Part shown: positions 15,743-22,174 of the stretch, piece by piece | Layout: each line of letters begins with the position of its first letter | How positions within the stretch are numbered: position 1 is the stretch's first letter | Origin: Dialister succinatiphilus YIT 11850 | GTDB lineage: Bacteria; Bacillota; Negativicutes; Veillonellales; Dialisteraceae | NCBI RefSeq assembly: GCF_000242435.1 | Contig: NZ_JH591189.1 | Coordinates: 6,730 to 42,605 of the forward strand | Length of the DNA: 35,876 nucleotides | Direction: 5' to 3' | Program-made: the position numbers and the translations under genes | The notes under the pieces: model-generated | What the model was told of the DNA's origin: nothing | What the model saw: only the letters and a program-made list of their open reading frames with translations | The model's database searches: none

Positions 15743-16648
15743 ATGAAGGATATCTGTACGATTTCGGTGGTTACTTTTCATCCTGTGTGGGGCGATAAGG
15801 CGTCCAACCTGAGACGGATTGAAGAATATATCGAATGCGCTTACCGCAAGGGCAGCCAGATCGTTATATTCCCGGAAATGAGCCTCACCGGCTACGACGA
15901 TGAAGCAGATAAGCCTTTCAAAGAAAAAATGCAGTACAAGCTGGCGGAAACGGTGCCGGGTCCAAGTACGCTGGAGGTGGCAGAGCTCACGAAGAAGCTG
16001 GGCCTGTATGTCATTTTCGGCATGCCCATCAGGGACGATAAGAATCCGGATATCATCTATAACGGGCTGGCCATTTTCTCACCGAAAGGACTGGAAGGGG
16101 CTTATCACAAAATGCACCTGCCTTCTCCGGAACCGAACTGGGCCACCCGGGGGGACAAGCCTTTCATCCTCCATTCCGAATGGGGCCCTATTGGCTGCGC
16201 CATCTGCTATGATAACTATGCCTTCCCGGAACTGACCCGCTACTATGTGGCCAAGGGCTGCCGCCTCCTCATCAACAGTACAGCCCTGGCCAAATGCCAT
16301 GGCCCTTATTTCGGTTCGCCCACCCTGGAAGCCTCGGTGATCCAGAATGGCATTTACATCGCTTCTGCCAATATTGGCGGCCTGGATGTGGATAACTATT
16401 TCTGGGGCGGTAGCTCCATTATCGGACCGGGACAGAAGCATCCATGGTCTTTCTATTACTATGCAGGACGGAAATTTACCGATGAAGATGCACCGGAAAT
16501 TGAAATGTTCACCGCCACCGTGGACCTGTCCCTGGCAAGCCGGTATGCCTTTAAACATAATCCCGCAGTAGACGGAACGGACTGGAGACCGGATAAGTAC
16601 ATTGAAATGTACAAGGATATCCTGAAGGATCCGGATTTCGGAAAATAA
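15743..16648 (+). CDS. Carbon-nitrogen hydrolase (nitrilase superfamily)
   Basis: A 301-residue cytosolic amidase-type enzyme with the Glu-Lys-Cys triad: FPEMSLTGY (Glu45), YHKMHLPSPE (Lys123) and GCAICYDN (Cys155). Such enzymes hydrolyse or transfer C-N bonds in amides such as omega-amides or N-carbamoyl compounds. Length and motifs fit a single-domain aliphatic amidase-like member; the substrate is not visible. AAGGAGG precedes the start. It has its own promoter followed by a terminator-like hairpin in the leader, and faces the RuBisCO-like gene convergently with a shared bidirectional terminator. Confidence 0.9.
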   Translation: MKDICTISVVTFHPVWGDKASNLRRIEEYIECAYRKGSQIVIFPEMSLTGYDDEADKPFKEKMQYKLAETVPGPSTLEVAELTKKLGLYVIFGMPIRDDKNPDIIYNGLAIFSPKGLEGAYHKMHLPSPEPNWATRGDKPFILHSEWGPIGCAICYDNYAFPELTRYYVAKGCRLLINSTALAKCHGPYFGSPTLEASVIQNGIYIASANIGGLDVDNYFWGGSSIIGPGQKHPWSFYYYAGRKFTDEDAPEIEMFTATVDLSLASRYAFKHNPAVDGTDWRPDKYIEMYKDILKDPDFGK

Positions 16649-16652
16649 GGCA

Positions 16653-16704
16653 TAAAAAAGGTCTGCGAAGAAATGATTTCCATTTCTTCACAGACCTTTT
16701 TGTA
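16653..16704. terminator. Bidirectional terminator between nitrilase and RuBisCO-like genes
   Basis: AAAAAGGTCTG, then GAAGAAATG, pairs with CATTTCTTC, then CAGACCTTTTT, with A-runs on one side and T-runs on the other, so it works on both strands. Nearly the same hairpin is at 28486-28533. Confidence 0.9.
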
Positions 16705-16709
16705 TGATG

Positions 16710-17894
16710 TTACTGCTGTGCTTCTTCCAGCTTTTCAAGGAAGAACTTCACATTGTCCGTCAGGTTTGGCCCTTCGGTCTGGAGAGCGCCGCCTACGAGG
16801 AAAATGGTATCGGCACCGTAGGTCTTGTACATGTCTTTGAAGAGCTGCCATCTCATGCCGCCGGAGGGGATGGGGAAAATGGGGCGGAGGTAGGCCATTT
16901 TTTCATTGGTGCCTTCGCAGATGTTGGTGCAGGTCTCCCGGGAGAAGGAGAAGCGGCCGCCGAAGCTGGTGAAAATGACGGCGTCGGCGCCGGCCAGGCG
17001 GGAGAGCTGGCCGTAGTAGCAGAAGGGGGAAATGCCCGATTCTCTGGAAAGAACCTGGGGGCCGGAGAAGCAGGGATGGAGGAAAATGGGAAGGTTAAAG
17101 TCCGGATCCCTGGCCAGGTCGCGAATCATGGTGAAACCGGTAATGGCAGGCGCTGCCATGATGCCGTCGGCACCGATTTCCTTTGCCTTGTAAGCCCGAT
17201 CCAGGAACTGGAGGCCGTCGGCGGTGCAGTTGGCAATGTACATGCTCTTTTTACCGGTTTTCTCTTTAGCATCGGCCAGTGCCATGACGCACTGAAGCAC
17301 TCTTTCCTCAAAGGGGGCATAGTCCTGGTTCATGAGGCTGTGGTCGTCTTTGATGATGGGGCAGCCTCCCATGGCCAGGTCGTATACCATCTGTCCCAGT
17401 TCCTTGGGGCTTCTGCCCAGAGGTTTGATGGCGCTCATGAGAATGGGGCCCCGGGGTACGCCGCAGAGATCCCGAAGGCCCGTGCGGCCGAAGCGGGGAC
17501 CGGGATAATTGTCATACATGGCTTCAGGAAGGTCGAAGGACATGAGCTTGATACCGGGCTGGAGGCTTGTATTGCCGAAGAGCATGTTCAGAAGCTCCGC
17601 CATTTCATTGCCCACTGCCGTTGGGTCATAGGAAATGGTGGCGTAGTAGGCGCCGGGCTCTGCTTTTTTCAGGTCTTCGATCTGGCCTACGATGGTATCG
17701 CCGATGGGAGTTCCTTTCACCAGCTCGTAGGGGCATTCTACGGTCTGTTCGACGCAGATGCCAAAAGCCAGTTTCTTGGCTTCTTCATAGTCCGGGGCCG
17801 CAATGCGGTAGGTGGCAGTAAAACGGGAAGACTGGGTCAGGTCTTCTTTCAGCTCTGCAAAAAGTTCGCTTTCAAAAAAAGGGGTATCACTCAT
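16710..17894 (-). CDS. RuBisCO-like protein (form IV), large-subunit family
   Basis: A 394-residue protein with the RuBisCO large-subunit architecture: an N-terminal ferredoxin-like domain (about 20-125) and a barrel with SAIKPLGRS (Lys157), GGCPIIKDDHSL (Lys182, Asp183, Asp184), a LHP strand (His273) and IPSGG/LVGGA phosphate-binding loops. True carboxylases have KDDE where this has KDDH, and the loop-6 lysine of a VGKLEG motif is replaced by FGGRFSF, so it should not fix CO2. Form IV proteins act as enolases, isomerases or decarboxylases in methionine salvage or sugar-acid pathways. No salvage genes are nearby. ATG 17894 follows GGAAGGA; earlier in-frame codons lie in the intergenic region. 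Confidence 0.88.
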   Translation of the reverse strand: MSDTPFFESELFAELKEDLTQSSRFTATYRIAAPDYEEAKKLAFGICVEQTVECPYELVKGTPIGDTIVGQIEDLKKAEPGAYYATISYDPTAVGNEMAELLNMLFGNTSLQPGIKLMSFDLPEAMYDNYPGPRFGRTGLRDLCGVPRGPILMSAIKPLGRSPKELGQMVYDLAMGGCPIIKDDHSLMNQDYAPFEERVLQCVMALADAKEKTGKKSMYIANCTADGLQFLDRAYKAKEIGADGIMAAPAITGFTMIRDLARDPDFNLPIFLHPCFSGPQVLSRESGISPFCYYGQLSRLAGADAVIFTSFGGRFSFSRETCTNICEGTNEKMAYLRPIFPIPSGGMRWQLFKDMYKTYGADTIFLVGGALQTEGPNLTDNVKFFLEKLEEAQQ

Positions 17895-17994
17895 AACTCT
17901 ATCCTTCCCGGCAGGGGACACTGCAAAGGAGCGGGGGCATTCCTCCGCTTCTGCAAGGCAGCCTTCTGCCTTATGAAATTGGAAAAACGGGGAA

Positions 17995-18960
17995 TCACCG
18001 GGGGTTCCCGTTACTGTGGGTTTTATAATAAGGGTTGTCCTCGTGGGCGGCGCTGTCATCGGAGAGCCAGTAGAGGGGGCGGTTTCTTGTTTCTTCAAAT
18101 ACGTGGCCTATGTATTCGCCCAGAATGCCAAGGCACATGAGATTGAGACTTCCGAAAATGGAAATCAGGATGGTCATGGTGGCCCAGCCGGGCACGGCCT
18201 GTCCGGTAATGACGCAGTAGAGGACGTGGAGAATCAGCAGAAATCCGGCAAAGGCGGACAAAAGGCCGATGTAGAAGGAAATGCGCAGAGGGATGGTGGA
18301 ATTGGTAATAATGCCATCCATGGCAAAGTGAATCATTTTCTTCATGGAGAATTTGGAAACCCCTGCATGACGGGCAGGCGCTTCAAACTCGATGGATGTC
18401 TGTCTGAATCCAAGGCCTCCTACGATACCGCGGATGAACCGGCTGTGCTCCCGGAACTTCAGGAACGTATTCAGCGCTTTCCGGTCCATCAGCCGGAAAT
18501 CGGAACCTCCCGGGACCACCCGGGTGGTGGAAATGGAATTAATCACCGCATAGTAGCCGGAGGAGGTTATCTTTTTTAAAAATCCGGCGTCCTCAGTGGC
18601 AGTGCGGATGGTCTGCACAATGTCATAGCCTTCCTGCCATTTTTCGATGAGCTTGGGAATGAGGGCCGGCGGATGCTGCATGTCTCCGTCCATGGTAATC
18701 ACCGCATCGCCTTTGGCAAAGTCCATGCCGCAGGTAATGGCAATCTGGTGCCCGAAATTCCGGGCGAAGGTCAGGGCCCGCACGTGGGGGTCCCGGTCTG
18801 CCAGCTGATGAATCAGCTCGTCCGTGCGATCCCTGGATCCATCATTTACATAAATGATTTCATAATCCATGGCCAGTTCCTTCATGACTTTTGTCACTTC
18901 ATCATGAAAGTATACCACGTTGCCTTCTTCGTTATAGACAGGCGTCACAATTGATATCAT
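17995..18960 (-). CDS. GT2 family glycosyltransferase (GtrB/DPM1-like)
   Basis: A 321-residue membrane-bound enzyme. The N-terminal GT-A domain begins ISIVTPVYNEEGN and shows VNDGSRDRTDELI and the metal-binding DGDMQHPP segment; a RHAGVSKF turn precedes the C-terminal membrane part with two hydrophobic segments (around residues 230-255 and 265-290). This layout matches undecaprenyl-phosphate or dolichyl-phosphate sugar transferases that make lipid-linked sugars for envelope glycans. ATG 18960 is chosen because GGAGG is six bases upstream. The RuBisCO-like gene follows after 100 bases on the same strand and may share the transcript, though the two have no obvious functional link. Confidence 0.9.
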   Translation of the reverse strand: MISIVTPVYNEEGNVVYFHDEVTKVMKELAMDYEIIYVNDGSRDRTDELIHQLADRDPHVRALTFARNFGHQIAITCGMDFAKGDAVITMDGDMQHPPALIPKLIEKWQEGYDIVQTIRTATEDAGFLKKITSSGYYAVINSISTTRVVPGGSDFRLMDRKALNTFLKFREHSRFIRGIVGGLGFRQTSIEFEAPARHAGVSKFSMKKMIHFAMDGIITNSTIPLRISFYIGLLSAFAGFLLILHVLYCVITGQAVPGWATMTILISIFGSLNLMCLGILGEYIGHVFEETRNRPLYWLSDDSAAHEDNPYYKTHSNGNPR

Positions 18961-19092
18961 AATCATCCTCCAGGTCAGGCTGTATGCCAATGTATATTAT
19001 AGCACATAAATGAGTTCTTCTTTCTTTCCAGATTATATATAATCGGAAGGGCCTGCAGTTTAAGGAATTTTAAAATTTTTATAAAAGACAGG

Positions 19093-19140
19093 AAACAGGG
19101 GCTGTGAGGAAATGATTTACATTTTTTCACAGCCCCTGTT
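19093..19140. terminator. Terminator hairpin before the GT2 gene
   Basis: CAGGGGCTGTGAGGAAATG pairs with CATTTTTTCACAGCCCCTG around a short loop; on the minus strand it is followed by a T-rich stretch. It ends the small-exported-protein transcript. Core similar to 16653-16704 and 28486-28533. Confidence 0.75.
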
Positions 19141-19219
19141 GTCAGAGGGTATTGGGTTATGATAACAGTCAAATACAATTTCTTATGAAATCAGACGGTG
19201 CCAGTGAATCATCGCTTCG

Positions 19220-19786
19220 TCAGAATCGGGCATCTTCCGGCTGCATAGCGGCCGATCTTCTTTCGCCCCTGTCATGGTGACGGCCGCCGGGTCTGCCCCG
19301 GCCGGGGTCTTTGTCTTTGTCAAAACGGCGCTGACGGTGCTCATCGAAGCGATGGTCCCGGTCATTATCGTCTTTGTCAAAGCGGCGCTGACGGTGCTCA
19401 TCGAAGTGATGGTCCCGGTCATTATCGTCTTTGTCAAAGCGGTGCTGACGGTGTTCTTCCAGGCGCTGGCTTTCCTCTCTGTCATGGTGACGGAGGGAAG
19501 GGGATGTTTCTCTGTAAGCGCTGCCTTCATTGGCGTCATTTGTTTCTCCGGGACGGGAGACAGGATTTTCCTTTTCTTCCTTCAGTGGCTTATGAATGAC
19601 AGGGCCCCTGGTATTTTCCGCATTGATTAAGGCGATGCGGTAGTCCCGGCCTGTATTGGATACGGGACCGGCAGGTTCGGCAGCCTGCAGGGAGGCGGCG
19701 GATACATCATTTCCCAGGGCGGCGCCGGCGGCAGAGAAGGAAATCAAAAGAGCTGCGGCTAATATGGTTCTTTTCAGGTTTCTCAT
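19220..19786 (-). CDS. Exported His/Asp/Arg-rich repeat protein, probably frameshifted at its end
   Basis: A 188-residue protein with a signal peptide (residues 1-30, likely cut near DVSA). Residues 111-167 hold a 19-residue repeat, EHRQHRFDKDDNDRDHHFD, present twice in full and once in half (57-bp DNA units at 19343-19399 and 19400-19456). The mature chain is very rich in R, D, E and H; metal or polyanion binding is possible but unproven. The reading frame stops at 19220, while the next frame continues to 19183 and ends DEAMIHWHRLIS, matching the DDGMTWHRL end of the neighbouring gene. This suggests a one-base indel near the 3' end. AAGAGGT precedes the start. Confidence 0.7.
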   Translation of the reverse strand: MRNLKRTILAAALLISFSAAGAALGNDVSAASLQAAEPAGPVSNTGRDYRIALINAENTRGPVIHKPLKEEKENPVSRPGETNDANEGSAYRETSPSLRHHDREESQRLEEHRQHRFDKDDNDRDHHFDEHRQRRFDKDDNDRDHRFDEHRQRRFDKDKDPGRGRPGGRHHDRGERRSAAMQPEDARF

Positions 19787-19824
19787 AGTAAGACCTCTTT
19801 TGAAGTAGACGGTAAGTCTATCTA

Positions 19825-20193
19825 TTACAGACGGTGCCAGGTCATGCCGTCATCATCTTCTACATTTCTCTTTTCAGGATTTCCTTTCTTCGCATCCCTT
19901 TCTCTGGCTTCCGGATGCTGTTCATAGTACTTTTCTTCCCAGGGTTTCAGTTTGCGCTGAGGACCCTGGTCTTTTTTATCTCTCATTTCTTCCCGGTCTT
20001 TCTTATCCTTATGGACTTTCTGCTTCTTTTCTACATGTTTCTTTTCCTTGTGCACCTGGGGACGGCCATTGTCCTGCTGCATTTCCGGCGGATGTCTGTA
20101 GTCTTCTGCGGAAGCGGTGCCGGCAAAGAAGAAACCGCCTGCCAGTGCCAGGCCTGTCATGGAAGCAATGATGAGTGCGTTTAATTTTTTCAT
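19825..20193 (-). CDS. Small exported polyampholyte protein ending WHRL
   Basis: A 122-residue protein with a clear signal peptide (MKKLNALIIASMTGLALAGG, likely cut after ASA near residue 29) followed by a very charged, helix-prone region with KEKKHVEKKQKVHKDKKD-like content. The C-terminus DDGMTWHRL resembles the out-of-frame end of the next gene, so the two are related. No family recognised. A ribosome site AAGGAAGG lies upstream. The gene follows the PadR/DUF1700 operon by 128 bases and may be co-regulated. Confidence 0.75.
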   Translation of the reverse strand: MKKLNALIIASMTGLALAGGFFFAGTASAEDYRHPPEMQQDNGRPQVHKEKKHVEKKQKVHKDKKDREEMRDKKDQGPQRKLKPWEEKYYEQHPEARERDAKKGNPEKRNVEDDDGMTWHRL

Positions 20194-20321
20194 AATAGAA
20201 CCTTCCTTTCAAAATGGGTCAATCTGTTCGAGGGAGTTTCCCTGAAACCCCCTCACTTTATTCTGGGGATATATATAAATCAATGGACGGGGCTGGTATC
20301 CCCGCCATGATGGACGAAGGA

Positions 20322-20627
20322 TTACTCTTTATCGGGCCCTTTCGTATCTTTCTGGCGGTCCTGCCGGTTATCGGGCATATCTTTCCGGTCCTGGTCCATG
20401 GTATTTCTGTCGTGATGGTCTTTCCTGTCTTCCCGCAGGCGGTCGTTGGAAGGAATCTTCTTTGTGTCCTTCCGGTCCTTCCCCCAGCGGTCAAAATTTT
20501 CCATCATCCGGGGCCCGTTGTCCGCCATCCACCGGTGGTAGGCGGGCAGGTCATTGATGATAAAGGAAAAGGTGCCTACCATGAGCGATATAATGGCAAG
20601 AACAGAAGAAATGATGATTTTCTTCAT
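20322..20627 (-). CDS. Small membrane-anchored or exported charged protein
   Basis: A 101-residue protein. Residues 3-25 are hydrophobic (an uncleaved anchor or signal peptide), and the rest is an Asp/Arg/Lys-rich tail with repeated DRKD elements (GKDRKDTKK, REDRKDHHD, DQDRKDMPD). The start ATG overlaps the stop of the DUF1700 gene (ATGA), so it is translationally coupled and belongs to that operon. No family recognised; its linkage suggests it is an effector or partner of the DUF1700 sensor. Confidence 0.75.
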   Translation of the reverse strand: MKKIIISSVLAIISLMVGTFSFIINDLPAYHRWMADNGPRMMENFDRWGKDRKDTKKIPSNDRLREDRKDHHDRNTMDQDRKDMPDNRQDRQKDTKGPDKE

Positions 20628-21226
20628 TTCGTTTCACCGCCTTTGTCATGGTCGGTGCCGATCAGGCTTGTTTCAATGGCCCGGCTCCCTTCCCTGGCAA
20701 TAAGGTAGATGGAAAGGGCTGTAAAGATACCAAAGCTTCCGATGGAGGCCAGGGTAAGGAAACTGAACTGGGGCAGCGGAGTCATGCCGTGGAAAGGAAC
20801 CAGATTGGTGGAGAAGAGGCCGATGACCAGCCCCGCAGCCGCCAGGACCACGATGGCCATGATGATACCGGCTGCCGTAAGAAGGCGGGCAGTCATGCGG
20901 GCTGTGGCTTCTGCAGCTCCGGGGAGCCGGGGACTTACGGCATCCCAGGTCTTTCCCATCTTGTCCTGGGCGTCCTTAGCCATGTCCAGGGCCCTGCTTT
21001 TCAGCGGGCTGCCTTTGGCCTTTTCATCCACCACTCCTTCGGACTGGAAGGAATTGTAGATATCCTTCGGACTGCCAAGCTCTCTGGCGATTTCTTCCTC
21101 CGAAAGGCCTCTCTTTTTTCCCTCTTCAAAATGGGATTCATAATCGGCCAGGATTTCTTCTACCTCTTCGGTTTTTGCATTTCGGAAATAGTAGCGCAGC
21201 AGATCTAAAAATTCTGTTTCATTCAT
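20624..21226 (-). CDS. DUF1700 (HAAS-type) membrane protein
   Basis: A 200-residue protein. The N-terminal 70 residues carry the DUF1700 signature: a helical start (MNETEFLDLLRYYFRN), EEILADYESHFEEGKKRGLSEEEIARELGSPKDI. Two hydrophobic segments follow (about 114-138 and 150-172). Such proteins are regularly encoded directly after PadR repressors and are thought to be membrane sensors or accessory proteins. The start overlaps the padR stop by 8 bases, and the stop overlaps the next small gene by 4, which indicates tight coupling. Confidence 0.88.
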   Translation of the reverse strand: MNETEFLDLLRYYFRNAKTEEVEEILADYESHFEEGKKRGLSEEEIARELGSPKDIYNSFQSEGVVDEKAKGSPLKSRALDMAKDAQDKMGKTWDAVSPRLPGAAEATARMTARLLTAAGIIMAIVVLAAAGLVIGLFSTNLVPFHGMTPLPQFSFLTLASIGSFGIFTALSIYLIAREGSRAIETSLIGTDHDKGGETK

Positions 21227-21545
21227 GGATATCGCCTCCTTCTTCCAGTATCTTCTTGACGGCTTTTGTAAATTCGGTCCATTCCCTGAGGGATTCTGTG
21301 AATTCCTCCCGTCCGGCGTCGGTGATGCGGTAATATTTTCGGGGAGGACCGTTATGTGATTCCGCCAGGTAGGTATCTACCAGGCCGTCCTTCTTGAACC
21401 GGTTCAGCAGGGGATAAATGGTACCCTCCGACATTTCAATGTACTTTGAAATCTCCGTGACCAGCTCATAACCATAGTAGTCTTTTCGCCTGAGCATAGA
21501 TAGAACCACAATTTCCATGACGCCTTTTTTCAGTTGGATGTTCAT
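21219..21545 (-). CDS. PadR family transcriptional repressor
   Basis: A 108-residue DNA-binding protein with the PadR winged helix: VMEIVVLSMLRRKDYYGYELVTEI, then MSEGTIYPLLNRFKKDGLV (recognition helix) and PPRKYYRITDAGREEF (wing). The short C-terminal helix for dimerisation is present. It should repress its own operon through the large palindrome at 21640-21674. AAAGGA precedes the start. It leads an operon with DUF1700 and a small charged protein. Confidence 0.93.
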   Translation of the reverse strand: MNIQLKKGVMEIVVLSMLRRKDYYGYELVTEISKYIEMSEGTIYPLLNRFKKDGLVDTYLAESHNGPPRKYYRITDAGREEFTESLREWTEFTKAVKKILEEGGDIHE

Positions 21546-21633
21546 GGCTTTTCCTTTCTGAGGAATCCGGGGTTCTTAAGAGGAAATCGGCCTGCCGGTG
21601 AGTGAACCGGTAGTCAATTCCCTCGTTGCTAAC

Positions 21634-21674
21634 AATATATCACAAAGTACTTTGCAATGCAAGGTACTTTGTGA
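21634..21674 (-). promoter_or_regulatory. padR promoter with PadR operator palindrome
   Basis: On the minus strand TTGCAT (21662-21657) and TATATT (21639-21634) are 17 bp apart. TCACAAAGTAC (21640-21650) and GTACTTTGTGA (21664-21674) form an 11-bp inverted repeat extended inward by TTTGCA/TGCAAG, so the operator covers the spacer and -35. This is the usual position and look of a PadR site. Confidence 0.8.
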
Positions 21675-21747
21675 AACAAAATGATATATCTGTCAAAATC
21701 ATGGAGAGAGCTGTTTATGCTAAATCTGCAATGCTGCTTTTTACCTG

Positions 21748-21776
21748 TTGACGGATGGAAGAAAATCATGTATCAT
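21748..21776 (+). promoter_or_regulatory. Promoter of the T-box transcript
   Basis: TTGACG (21748-21753), 17-bp spacer, TATCAT (21771-21776). Confidence 0.7.
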
Positions 21777-21799
21777 CATAGCCATATCAAAACCAGTAC

Positions 21800-22112
21800 A
21801 TGCTGTGAACGAGAAGGAAACAGACAGGAAGCTTCAGAGAGCCGGCGTATGGTGAAAGCCGGTGCGGAAAATCTGCGGACTATCACTCGTGAGCTTCCTG
21901 ATTGAAAGAATTTCCGTAAATCAGGACGGAAGTCCCCGTTACAGGACAGGCCTTCAGAGTATAATGCAGGGTGGTACCGCGATTTCGCCCCTGTCCCATG
22001 GTGGACAGGGGCTTTTTGTTTCCTCCCTTCCTATGCCTGGCGGCTGAGAGATAAACCGGAGTGGTACCGCGCCATGCGCCTCTGTCTGATATTTCAGATA
22101 GAGGCTTTTTTT
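21800..22112 (+). ncRNA. T-box leader with two antiterminator/terminator platforms (Ile specifier likely)
   Basis: Stem I is closed by GGAAGCT (21827-21833) with AGCTTCC (21892-21898); the AG bulge AGAGAGCCGG and GGTGAAAGCCGG follow the class pattern. A probable specifier is ATC (21882-21884, Ile), followed by A. The T-box sequence AGGGTGGTACCGCG is at 21968-21981, then terminator GCCCCTGTCC/GGACAGGGGC (21987-22012) with five T. A second GAGTGGTACCGCG at 22059-22071 is followed by another terminator (22078-22089 with 22094-22105) and seven T. The second platform has no stem I of its own. Confidence 0.85.
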
Positions 22113-22174
22113 ATGGCTCCTCCGGGAAGAGTGAAGATTGCACATGTGCTATTTCATCCAAAGGAGAAATGAAA

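Noticed and set aside
16704-18140. 478-codon open frame on the plus strand opposite the RuBisCO-like gene
   Set aside because: Gly/Ala/His-rich translation typical of an antisense shadow, with no family motifs; the minus strand encodes a clear RuBisCO-like protein.
22018-22071. Second, independent T-box
   Set aside because: Only the antiterminator and terminator parts are present; no room for stem I, so it is treated as an extra platform of the same leader.
22061-22174. Upstream extension of the LivJ-like gene
   Set aside because: The extra codons lie in the T-box terminator and are not a signal peptide; the ribosome site is at 22161-22166.
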